Assembly (NCBI RefSeq): GCF_014203365.1
Contig: NZ_JACHIS010000001.1
Coordinates: 1,426,001-1,490,000, forward strand
DNA length: 64,000 nucleotides
Source: Actinoalloteichus hymeniacidonis
GTDB taxonomy: Bacteria; Actinomycetota; Actinomycetes; Mycobacteriales; Pseudonocardiaceae
Reading direction: 5' to 3'
The notes under the pieces were generated by a model that was given only the letters and a program-made list of their open reading frames with translations, was not told the origin of the DNA and made no database searches. Numbering within the stretch: position 1 is the stretch's first letter; each line of letters begins with the position of its first letter. Both the position numbers and the translations under genes were made by a program. Positions 16,738-24,478 of this stretch are shown piece by piece.

Positions 16738-18036
16738 TCAGAGCTCTTGCTCAGCGCGTTCTAGGAACTGGTCCACCGCGTCGTCGATGGACAGTTGTCC
16801 GAAGCCGACCACCGAGTTGAGGCGTTGCCACTCGCGTTTGAGTGCGCTGTTGCCCGGTGGTGGGGCGGACGGGGGTTCTTCGAGTTGGTCGGCCAGGGCC
16901 TCCTCGTATTCGTAGACGAGTTGGTCGGGGCCTTGGAGTTCGGCGCCGACGGCCTCGCGGACCTCGGTGTTGACGGGCATGCCTCGGGAGGTGCCCAGGA
17001 TCTGTCCGGCTTCGACGTCGTTGAGCAGGAAGTCGACCAGGGCGGCCGATTCCTCCGGGTGCTCGCTGTTGGCTGCGATGCTGATCAGCATGCCGGGCTT
17101 GGCGAACTGCCCGACCCGGTCACTGCCCTCGATCCGAGGCATCGGCGCCAGATTGATGCCGTCGGGCAACACCGAGAAGAAGCTGACCGCGGTGCTGTCC
17201 CAGGTGAAGTCGGCGAAGGCCGTGCCCTGGGCCAGTGGGGAGTTCTCCACCGCGCCATCGATCTCGGAGGTGATGTTGGCCGGGGTCGATGCCTCGGTGC
17301 TGCGGAATTCGTCGAGGAGTTCGAGGTAGGCGGTCAGGTCGTCGCGGTCGAAGCCGAGTTGGTTGTCCTCGGTGTAGAGGTCCTTGTCCTGCTGACGCAA
17401 CCACACCTGGAACGTCTCCCAGGACCACCCGAAGTCCGTGGTCCCGAACGTCTCACCACCCGAGGCCTCGGTCAGCTCCTGACTGCGCTGCAACAACTCG
17501 TCCCAGGTCCAGCCCTCGGCCGGTAACTCCACCCCGGTCTCGGCCCACGCCTGCTCGTTATACGCCCACGCATGGGTGTTCTGCGCCATCGGCAACGCGA
17601 ACATGCTGCCCTCGATCTCACCCGAGGACGCCAGCAACGGGGTGATATCCGCGGTCCGCAACACGTCCTCATCGAACTCGTGCAAATCCGCCAACACCCC
17701 CCGATCCCCGTACTCCCGCAGATACGCATAATCCATCTGGATCACATCAGGAGCGTTACCCCCGGCCACCTCCGTGGCCAACCGCTCGAAATACCCCGAG
17801 AACGCCGCATACGACGTGTTCACCGTGATATTCGGATGCCGCTGCTCGAACAACGCAACAGCCTCCTCGGTGATCTCCGCACGATCATCACTACCCCACC
17901 AGGTGAATCGCAACTCCACCTGACCGTCGGCGCCATCGCCGCCGTTGCCACCGCAAGCCGCTACCAGTCCAGCCACTGCGATCACCGCGAGCGCCGATCT
18001 TCCCCGTCGTAACGGTGAGCGTCGCTGCACACCCAT
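16738..18036 (-). CDS. ABC transporter sugar-binding lipoprotein (third paralogue)
   Basis: A 432-residue family 1 solute-binding protein. Twin basic stretches precede a hydrophobic core and lipobox LVAAC (Cys28), giving a membrane-anchored extracellular receptor. It shares FTWWGSDDRAEITEEAVALF, MDYAYLREYGDRGVLADL and NSEHPEESAALVDFLLNDV with the other two receptors. It is the only intact receptor directly linked to permease genes (five-gene operon to 13087). A LacI-type palindrome lies 49-63 bases upstream of its ATG, so it is probably induced by the imported sugar. Confidence 0.92.
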   Translation of the reverse strand: MGVQRRSPLRRGRSALAVIAVAGLVAACGGNGGDGADGQVELRFTWWGSDDRAEITEEAVALFEQRHPNITVNTSYAAFSGYFERLATEVAGGNAPDVIQMDYAYLREYGDRGVLADLHEFDEDVLRTADITPLLASSGEIEGSMFALPMAQNTHAWAYNEQAWAETGVELPAEGWTWDELLQRSQELTEASGGETFGTTDFGWSWETFQVWLRQQDKDLYTEDNQLGFDRDDLTAYLELLDEFRSTEASTPANITSEIDGAVENSPLAQGTAFADFTWDSTAVSFFSVLPDGINLAPMPRIEGSDRVGQFAKPGMLISIAANSEHPEESAALVDFLLNDVEAGQILGTSRGMPVNTEVREAVGAELQGPDQLVYEYEEALADQLEEPPSAPPPGNSALKREWQRLNSVVGFGQLSIDDAVDQFLERAEQEL

Positions 18037-18084
18037 CCGGGCCTCCTGTTTAGGACAAGTGCCGGCCAGGGTGACCGAGCACTC

Positions 18085-18099
18085 TGGAAAGCGTTTACC
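18085..18099. promoter_or_regulatory. LacI-family-type operator upstream of the transport operon
   Basis: TGGAAAGCGTTTACC shares the GGAAAGCG half-site with 18234-18247 and the AAAGCGTTT core with 10309-10325. It lies 49 bases upstream of the binding-protein ATG at 18036. Confidence 0.6.
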
Positions 18100-18233
18100 G
18101 AAAACTAGGCGGCCTATCCGGTGGTGTCAATCACACGGCCGAAACAAGACGGACTCGTGATCAGAGCTGGTGTCGGACTACTTGCGCGCTCACCAAGTCG
18201 GGGCTTGGCGCGCGGTCGCGCACCGGTTACGGT

Positions 18234-18247
18234 GGAAAGCGCTTTCC
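18234..18247. promoter_or_regulatory. Perfect LacI-family-type operator palindrome
   Basis: GGAAAGCGCTTTCC is a perfect 14-base palindrome with the central CG of LacI/GalR-family operators. It ends 19 bases before the oxidoreductase ATG at 18267, so bound protein would block that promoter or early transcription. It is the best copy of the motif shared with 18085 and the pectate lyase region. Confidence 0.72.
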
Positions 18248-18266
18248 TGCTGAGAGGTAAGGACGT

Positions 18267-19418
18267 ATGGACACTCAAGTGCTGGGTATCGCGATGAACG
18301 GGATCACCGGACGGATGGGCTATCGCCAGCATCTGCTCCGCTCGATCCTGGCCATCCGGGAGGCGGGCGGCGTCGCGCTGTCCGATGGGACACGGGTCAT
18401 GCCCGAGCCGATCCTCGTGGGGCGCAGCGAGCAGAAGCTCCGCGAATTGGCCAGGCGGCACAAGCTGGATCGGTGGACCACCGACCTCGGTGAGGCCCTG
18501 GCCGCCGACGACGTGTCGATCTACTTCGACGCGCAGGTGACCAGCGCGCGCGAGGAGGCGGTGCGCCGGGCCGTGGAGGCGGGCAAACACGTCTACACCG
18601 AGAAGCCGACCGCCACCTCCCTGGAGGGTGCGATCGCCCTGGCCAAGGTGGCGAAGGCGGCAGGCGTGAAAACCGGTGTCGTGCAGGACAAACTGTTCCT
18701 GCCCGGCCTGATGAAGCTCAAGCGGCTCGTCGAGGGCGGCTTCTTCGGTCGCATTCTCTCGGTGCGCGGCGAATTCGGATACTGGGTGTTCGAGGGCGAT
18801 TGGCAGCCCGCTCAGCGCCCGAGCTGGAACTATCGGGCCGAGGACGGCGGCGGCATCGTCGTCGACATGTTCCCGCACTGGCACTACGTGCTGGAGGACC
18901 TGTTCGGCACGGTCGAGGCGGTCACCGCCAAGGCGGTCACGCATATCGACCGCCGCTGGGACGAGCAGAACCAGGAATACCGCGCCACCGCAGACGATTC
19001 GGCCTACGGGATCTTCGAGCTCGAAGGCGGGATCATCGCGCAGATCAACTCCTCCTGGTCGGTCCGGGTCAACCGGGACGAGCTGGTGGAGTTCCAGGTC
19101 GACGGCACCGAGGGCAGCGCCGTCGCCGGACTGCGTTCCTGCCGCGTGCAGCACCGCTCGGCCACTCCCAAGCCGGTGTGGGACCCGGACGTCGCGCAGC
19201 CCGAGCCCTTCCGCGACCAGTGGCAGGCCGTGCCGGACAACGGCGAGCTGGAGAACGGCTTCCGTGTCCAGTGGGAGATGTTCCTCCGGCACGTCTGCGA
19301 GGACGCCCCCTTCCCGTACGACTTCCTGGCAGGCGCACGGGGCGTGCAGCTCGCCGAGGCGGGACTGCAGTCCTCGCGCAGTGGCAGCCGGGTGGAGATC
19401 CAACCCATCGCACCCTAG
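18267..19418 (+). CDS. Gfo/Idh/MocA-family sugar oxidoreductase (second)
   Basis: A 383-residue NAD(P)-dependent oxidoreductase with an atypical N-terminal motif (LGIAMNGITGRMGYRQHL), a long first loop (residues 15-50), the EKPTATSLEGAIALAK segment carrying the catalytic-type lysine, and DMFPHWHYVLEDLFG in the substrate domain. It is distinct from the family member at 13087 and belongs to the subgroup with an inserted loop after the dinucleotide motif. The substrate is unknown; a sugar or sugar acid is likely from context. The ATG at 18267 is preceded by GAGAGG. It is divergent from the transport operon across two operator-like sites and likely co-transcribed with the SDR and racemase-like genes downstream. 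Confidence 0.82.
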   Translation: MDTQVLGIAMNGITGRMGYRQHLLRSILAIREAGGVALSDGTRVMPEPILVGRSEQKLRELARRHKLDRWTTDLGEALAADDVSIYFDAQVTSAREEAVRRAVEAGKHVYTEKPTATSLEGAIALAKVAKAAGVKTGVVQDKLFLPGLMKLKRLVEGGFFGRILSVRGEFGYWVFEGDWQPAQRPSWNYRAEDGGGIVVDMFPHWHYVLEDLFGTVEAVTAKAVTHIDRRWDEQNQEYRATADDSAYGIFELEGGIIAQINSSWSVRVNRDELVEFQVDGTEGSAVAGLRSCRVQHRSATPKPVWDPDVAQPEPFRDQWQAVPDNGELENGFRVQWEMFLRHVCEDAPFPYDFLAGARGVQLAEAGLQSSRSGSRVEIQPIAP

Positions 19419-19563
19419 GGATGCGTGCCGGTTCGGCGGTTGCCCCTGCGTCCGTCGAACCGGGATCCTGCATTCGGACACCATGGACGGACACAGCCGA
19501 TGCGTGGTGTCAGGTGTGTGAAGAGCGAGAACACAGGCCAGAACGAGACCAGGAGGTCGACCA

Positions 19564-20451
19564 GTGCGGGTGCTCGTCACCGGAGGCAGCGGCAGACTCG
19601 GGCGAAGCGTGCTGACCGCAGTGGCCGAAGCAGGCCACGAACCCGTGTGCGTCGACCTGGTCCGCCCACCCGCCGGGCAGGTCCCCTACGAGTCCTTCGC
19701 GGTGGACCTGCTCGACACCGGCGAGTGCTTCAGCACGGTCGCCCGGTACCGGCCGGACGCGATCGTGCACCTCGCGGCGGTGCCCGTCCCGTTCCTGCGC
19801 ACCGACGTTGCGACCTTCCGCACCAACACACAGATGGTCTTCAACGTGTGCCAGGCCGCAGCCGACCTGGGTGTCGGCACGGTGCTCGCAGCCAGCAGCC
19901 CCACCCTGATGGGCTACGGCAACCCGGCGGGCTGGCAGCCTGACTACCTGCCGCTGGACGAGGAGCATCCGACCAAGCCGTGGAACGCCTACGCGTTGTC
20001 CAAGGTCGTCGCGGAGGAGACGATCCAGGCCTTCGCGCGGCGTTGGCCCGATCGCATCGCCTGCCACGCCTTCCGGCCCTGCTTCGTGGTCTCGCCGGAG
20101 GAATGGTCGGGGGCGCCGACCCAGACCGGCGACACGATCGAGCAGCGCCTGGATCGGCCGGAACTGGCCTCGGTGTCGCTGTTCAACTACCTCGACGCCC
20201 GTGACGCCGGTGATTTCGTCGCCGCGCTGCTGGCCAAGGCACGAGACATCCCGCCGGGACAGGTCTTCTTCGCAGGCGCGCAGGACGCGTTGGCCAGGGA
20301 GCCGCTTGCTCGGCTGCTCCCCGAGCACGCCGGGGTGTCGGCGGAGTCGGCCTCGGGGCTGACCGGCACGGCTCCCGCCTTCAGCAGCGCCAAGGCCGAG
20401 CGGCTGCTCGGTTGGCGGGCGAAGCGGAGTTGGCGCACCGAACTCCGGTAG
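19564..20451 (+). CDS. NAD-dependent epimerase/dehydratase-family SDR, candidate uronate dehydrogenase
   Basis: A 295-residue extended SDR with cofactor motif VLVTGGSGRLGRS at the N-terminus and the catalytic pair Y143-x3-K147 (YALSK) with the serine in ASSPTLMGYG. The GTG start at 19564 has AGGAGG about 9 bases upstream. Family members act on nucleotide sugars or free uronic acids. The short substrate domain and an enolase-superfamily gene 65 bases downstream fit a uronate dehydrogenase making an aldarolactone from galacturonate or glucuronate, which the next enzyme could process. That pathway assignment is inference; a sugar epimerase is the main alternative. Confidence 0.75.
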   Translation: MRVLVTGGSGRLGRSVLTAVAEAGHEPVCVDLVRPPAGQVPYESFAVDLLDTGECFSTVARYRPDAIVHLAAVPVPFLRTDVATFRTNTQMVFNVCQAAADLGVGTVLAASSPTLMGYGNPAGWQPDYLPLDEEHPTKPWNAYALSKVVAEETIQAFARRWPDRIACHAFRPCFVVSPEEWSGAPTQTGDTIEQRLDRPELASVSLFNYLDARDAGDFVAALLAKARDIPPGQVFFAGAQDALAREPLARLLPEHAGVSAESASGLTGTAPAFSSAKAERLLGWRAKRSWRTELR

Positions 20452-20516
20452 GGCCCACAACACCGCCGATTCGTCGAGACCACGACGCCTTGTTCGAGAA
20501 GGGGACGCACGACCGC

Positions 20517-21602
20517 ATGCGCATCACCGAGCTGACCAGCCAGGCCTACACCGTGCCGCTGGAGCGATCGTGGGGTCCGGGCGTCGACCAACACCATCTG
20601 ATCGTCACCACGATTCGCACCGAGGACGGGCAGACCGGCACCGGCTTCAGCTGGACACCGCTGGTCGGCGCGCATTCCGTGCTCGCCATGCTCGAACACG
20701 ATCTGCCCAGGCTGGTCGTGGGCGCCGAACTCGCGCCTGCCTGCGTGCTGTGGGATCGCTGGTGGGCCGGACTGCACGAGGGCGGCTCGGGCGGCATCAC
20801 CACGATGGCGATCGCCGCCGTGGACATCGCGTTGTGGGATCTGCGGGCGAAGGCGGCGGGCCTGCCCCTGGTCGATTTCATCGGCAGGCGCCGGGAGAGC
20901 GTCGGGGTGTACGGCAGCGGCGTCAACCTCTACTACGAACTCGACGAACTCCTCGATCAGGTGCGCGGGTTCGTCGCGGCAGGCCAGCGTGCGGTGAAGA
21001 TCAAGGTCGGTTCCCCCGAGCTGGAACGGGATCTCGAACGGGTGGCCGAGGTTCGCGGGATCCTCGGCGAGCATCGGTTGCTGATGATCGACGCCAATCA
21101 GCGTTGGGATCACCCCACCGCCGTGCGGGCGATCCGGTCCCTGGCCGCCTACGACCCGTATTGGATCGAGGAACCGCTGCTGGCCGACGAACTGCCCGGA
21201 CTGGCTCGGTTGCGTGCCGAGGTACCGGTTCCGGTGGCCGTCGGGGAGAACCTTCGCACCGTCTACCAGTTCCGGGACGCGCTCACGGCGGGAGCGGTGG
21301 ACTTCGTGCAGCCCAACGCCGTGCGCGTCGGTGGGATCACCCCGTTCCTACGGATCGCCGAGTTGGCCGCGACCTTCGGGGTCCCGACCGCCCCACATCT
21401 GCTTCCGGAGCTGTCCGGTCAGTTGGCGATGTGCGTCGGTGCGGTGTCCATGGTGGAGGACATCGACAACGCATCGTTCCAGGCGCTCGGCGCGCTCGCC
21501 CAGCCCAGCGGGGTGACGGTGCAGGCCCCGGTGGTGCACACGGCGACCGCACCGGGCCACGGCCTGATCTTCGCTACGGAGCGGCTCACTCCGCTGAACT
21601 GA
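20517..21602 (+). CDS. Enolase-superfamily sugar-acid enzyme (mandelate racemase/muconate lactonising type)
   Basis: A 361-residue enzyme with capping domain and (beta/alpha)7 barrel. Metal ligands are visible as D192 (MIDANQRW), E218 (IEEPL) and E244 (VGEN). The K161-x-K163 base pair (AVKIKVG) and H294 (PHLLPEL) complete the mandelate-racemase-type acid/base set. Members dehydrate or isomerise sugar acids (rhamnonate, galactarate, galactarolactone). The ATG at 20517 is chosen at the start of the conserved domain; GAAGGGG lies about 12 bases upstream. The third gene of the plus-strand metabolic set, it probably acts on the product of the SDR. Substrate unproven. Confidence 0.86.
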   Translation: MRITELTSQAYTVPLERSWGPGVDQHHLIVTTIRTEDGQTGTGFSWTPLVGAHSVLAMLEHDLPRLVVGAELAPACVLWDRWWAGLHEGGSGGITTMAIAAVDIALWDLRAKAAGLPLVDFIGRRRESVGVYGSGVNLYYELDELLDQVRGFVAAGQRAVKIKVGSPELERDLERVAEVRGILGEHRLLMIDANQRWDHPTAVRAIRSLAAYDPYWIEEPLLADELPGLARLRAEVPVPVAVGENLRTVYQFRDALTAGAVDFVQPNAVRVGGITPFLRIAELAATFGVPTAPHLLPELSGQLAMCVGAVSMVEDIDNASFQALGALAQPSGVTVQAPVVHTATAPGHGLIFATERLTPLN

Positions 21603-21620
21603 GTCGTCGCCGCGCGGTGT

Positions 21621-22049
21621 TCACCGGGCGGCCAGCGCGGCGCGGAACCGTTCGTCGTGCTCGTCGACGATCGGGTCCGCCTGGTCGCCGACGAAGACCG
21701 CGACCGCCGAGCCACCATGCGCCAGCGTCTCGCGGATCTCGCGCCAGGCCGCGAGATTGGGATGGTCGTAGTCCCGACATGCCTCGGCCGGGCTGAGCAT
21801 CATGATGGCCTCGTCGAGAGTGGCCGCGTCGACCGGATAGACGGCCGTGCCCGCCGAATGGCCGCACACCGTGGCCAGCACCACAGCCGACAGGAAACCC
21901 TCGTCGACGTTGACGGCGGGGAACGAGGCGACACCGTCGACCACACCGCCCAATCCGAAAGCGCTGGGGCGAACCCACCCGGGAAGTGCCTGTTCGAGAA
22001 GGCCTCGTGCGGTGGCGATCGCATCGACGGTAGACCATTGCTCGGCCAT
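21621..22049 (-). CDS. Conserved hypothetical protein
   Basis: A 142-residue soluble acidic protein beginning MAEQWSTVDAIATARGLLEQ. The ATG at 22049 has AGAGAGGAA about 8 bases upstream; the frame is open further upstream but that part looks non-coding. No signal peptide, membrane helix or recognised motif. The sequence alternates hydrophobic strands (FLSAVVLATVCG, GGSAVAVFVGD) with helices, consistent with a small alpha/beta domain. It converges on the racemase-like gene with an 18-base gap. Function not recognised. Confidence 0.6.
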   Translation of the reverse strand: MAEQWSTVDAIATARGLLEQALPGWVRPSAFGLGGVVDGVASFPAVNVDEGFLSAVVLATVCGHSAGTAVYPVDAATLDEAIMMLSPAEACRDYDHPNLAAWREIRETLAHGGSAVAVFVGDQADPIVDEHDERFRAALAAR

Positions 22050-22495
22050 TTCCACGTTCCTCTCTGCAGCTTCGGGGCAAAGCCTAGGCCCGCCCGCCGC
22101 GTCCGCTACTCCGGCGCAGCAGAGCATTGACCGGCTCGGATGTCGACCGGCGAACGGGTGAGCCTGCCTGCCCCGATGCGTGATCCGCGGCAACGTCGAC
22201 CCGGTGGGTTTGCCCCGCGCGAACCGGGATTCGGTCGAGAATGTTCCACCGTCCACCATGGCGCACTTCTGCGGATACCCGCAGGCGCGATAACGTAGGC
22301 ACATACCACAGGCTGCTCTGTTTGGCTGTGGTAAAGCCGACTATGTCGGTGCAAACCCGTCAATGGTCCGGTGCGTCTTATTGCTAGTCAGATAGATCGT
22401 GCTTTCGCTCGGGGGCGATTCACGAAGGCGGCCTGTGTGGTGGCGATCGCCGTCGCGCGGCCTTGGTGATCCGGCTGTCGAGGAGAGGTTTCCAG
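22050..22495. other. Intergenic region with an inverted repeat upstream of the penicillin-binding protein gene
   Basis: No gene seen. TACCACAG (22304-22311) and CTGTGGTA (22326-22333) form a perfect 8-base inverted repeat with a 14-base loop, immediately followed by a short CCGAC/GTCGG hairpin near 22338-22350. The segment is AT-richer than its surroundings, as expected of a promoter. Confidence 0.4.
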
Positions 22496-24379
22496 ATGCG
22501 CGTTGGTAGACGGTCGGCGGTGATCGCCGGCGTCGCGATTCTGATCGGCGGCGGACTCGCCGCGTGTTCCAGCGGTCGATCCGGTGCGGAGGCCGCCGCC
22601 GAGGAGTTCGCCGAGGCCTGGCAGGCGGGCAACCTCGACGGACCCGCCTATCTCGACCACTCCGGCGAAGAGGCCCAGGAGTGGTACAACGAGATCGTCG
22701 ACAAGGTGAGCGGCGAGGTGAGCCAGATATCCGTCGGCGAGATCACCATCGACGATGCATCGGCCGAGGCTCGACTCGATGTGTCCTGGGATCTGGGCGC
22801 GGGCGGGCAATGGGAGTACGAGAGCACCCTCGACCTGCGCCAGCAGGGCGATGACTGGCGGATCGCCCTCGATGTGGGGGCGATCCATCCGGATCTCGTG
22901 GACGGCGAACGGCTGCGGACGCAGACCGCCTCGGCGCAACGCGGTGAGATCGTGGACTTGGACGGCGAGCCCATCGTGGCGGCGCGGCCCGTGGTGGTGG
23001 TCGGCGTGCAGCCCAGCGCCGTGACCGACGCCGTCGCACTCGCGGACGTCCTCGGCGCGGCGCTGGCCGCCGACGGGGTCGACACCGGTGACCTCCCGGA
23101 CCGGATCGCCTCGGCGGATCCGGAGAGTTTCGTGGAGGTGGTCACGCTTCGCGAGGAGCGCTATCGGGAGATCCGCGACCAGATCTACGAGCAGCCCGGC
23201 ACCGTCTTCCGTGAGGAGACCATGGAACTGGCCCCGACCAGGGAGTTCGCCAGGGCGTTCCTCGGCAGCGCGGGCCCGGTGACCGAGGAGATCATGGAGG
23301 ACAACCCCGGCCGCTATCGGGTGGGTGACATCGTCGGCCTCAGCGGCCTGCAACGGACTCTGGACGAGCGACTGCGGGGCACCGAGGGCGTCACGGTCCT
23401 GATCGACGGAACCGAACGCGAGCTGTACAGCTCGGAGCCCGTCGCGGGGGACACGATCACCCTGACCCTGGACGCCGAGGTGCAGAACGCCGCCGACCGG
23501 GCCCTGGCCGCCGAGCCGAGGCTCAGCGCACTGGTGGCCGTGCGGATCAGCGACGGCAACGTACTCGCGGTCGCGGGCGGCCCCGACGGCGGCTACGGCG
23601 ATGTCGCGCTGCACGGCCGCGTGCCGCCCGGCTCCACCTTCAAGATGGTCAGCGCGCTGGCGTTGCTGGAACAGGGCTCCGTCGACATCGATCAGCCCGT
23701 CGCCTGCCCGGCCACGATCGAGGTCGAGGGCTACACCATCAAGAACGCCTTCCCGGAGCCCTTGGGTGAGGTGCCCTTCCGGGAGGACTTCGCGCGCTCC
23801 TGCAACACGGCCTTCGTCGCGTTGGCCCCGGAACTGGGCACCGACGGACTCACCCGCGCAGCGGCCGATCTGGGCATCGGCGGCGACTGGGGCGTCGGCA
23901 TCGACGTCTTCACCGGCTCGGTGCCGCACACCGAGACGGCCTCGGCCCAGGCCGCCTCGGCCTTCGGTCAGGGTGAGACCACGGTCAGCCCCATGACGAT
24001 GGCCGCCGCCACCGCAGGCGTCGCCGCAGGAAAGTGGAAGCAGCCGAGGTTGGTGGTGGAGCCGGATCAGCCCGCCGTCACCGAGGAACTCGGGGAGCCG
24101 CTGGACCAGGAGGCGGTCGACGGTCTGCACACGATGATGCGGGAGGTCGTCACCGACGGCACCGCGACTCGGTTGGCGGAGGTGCCCGGCGAGCCGGTGC
24201 ACGGCAAGACCGGTACCGCCGAATACGGCACCGAGGACCCGCCGCGCAGCCACAGCTGGTTCGTCGGTTGGCAGGGCGATGTGGCCCTGGCCAGTTTCGT
24301 CGAGGACGGCGGGGACGCGGGCGGCCCGGCCACCGCCGCCGCCGAACGGTTCCTTCGCGATCTCAACGAGGACGACTAG
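22496..24379 (+). CDS. Lipoprotein class B penicillin-binding protein (MecA_N-type)
   Basis: A 627-residue cell-wall transpeptidase. The signal peptide ends at lipobox GLAAC (Cys24), so it is anchored as a lipoprotein rather than by a membrane helix. Residues 30-140 look like the NTF2-like MecA_N domain, followed by a dimerisation region and the transpeptidase domain with S380-T-F-K383, S435-C-N437 and K571-T-G-T574, the three penicillin-binding motifs. It would cross-link peptidoglycan stems; MecA_N proteins often have low beta-lactam affinity, but resistance cannot be concluded here. The ATG at 22496 follows GGAGAGG with 7-base spacing; an upstream start at 22463 is less likely. Confidence 0.9.
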   Translation: MRVGRRSAVIAGVAILIGGGLAACSSGRSGAEAAAEEFAEAWQAGNLDGPAYLDHSGEEAQEWYNEIVDKVSGEVSQISVGEITIDDASAEARLDVSWDLGAGGQWEYESTLDLRQQGDDWRIALDVGAIHPDLVDGERLRTQTASAQRGEIVDLDGEPIVAARPVVVVGVQPSAVTDAVALADVLGAALAADGVDTGDLPDRIASADPESFVEVVTLREERYREIRDQIYEQPGTVFREETMELAPTREFARAFLGSAGPVTEEIMEDNPGRYRVGDIVGLSGLQRTLDERLRGTEGVTVLIDGTERELYSSEPVAGDTITLTLDAEVQNAADRALAAEPRLSALVAVRISDGNVLAVAGGPDGGYGDVALHGRVPPGSTFKMVSALALLEQGSVDIDQPVACPATIEVEGYTIKNAFPEPLGEVPFREDFARSCNTAFVALAPELGTDGLTRAAADLGIGGDWGVGIDVFTGSVPHTETASAQAASAFGQGETTVSPMTMAAATAGVAAGKWKQPRLVVEPDQPAVTEELGEPLDQEAVDGLHTMMREVVTDGTATRLAEVPGEPVHGKTGTAEYGTEDPPRSHSWFVGWQGDVALASFVEDGGDAGGPATAAAERFLRDLNEDD

Positions 24380-24391
24380 GCCCACAGCCGA

Positions 24392-24437
24392 CGAACGCCC
24401 CGTCCACCCGAGAACATCCGGGTGGACGGGGCGTTCG
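24392..24437. terminator. Perfect 19-bp bidirectional terminator hairpin
   Basis: CGAACGCCCCGTCCACCCG (24392-24410) and its exact reverse complement (24419-24437) enclose an 8-base loop. They lie midway between the convergent penicillin-binding protein gene (ends 24379) and fadB (ends 24479). Confidence 0.85.
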
Positions 24438-24478
24438 ACGTTCGACCGAAGCCGGTGGCCCGCGAGTCGCGGACGACG

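Noticed and set aside
22304-22350. tRNA-like cloverleaf
   Set aside because: Two hairpins are present but there is no acceptor stem, T-loop consensus or anticodon arm of the right size.
22388-24385. A 665-codon open frame antisense to the penicillin-binding protein gene
   Set aside because: Shadow of a gene with intact catalytic motifs; composition typical of reverse-strand frames.
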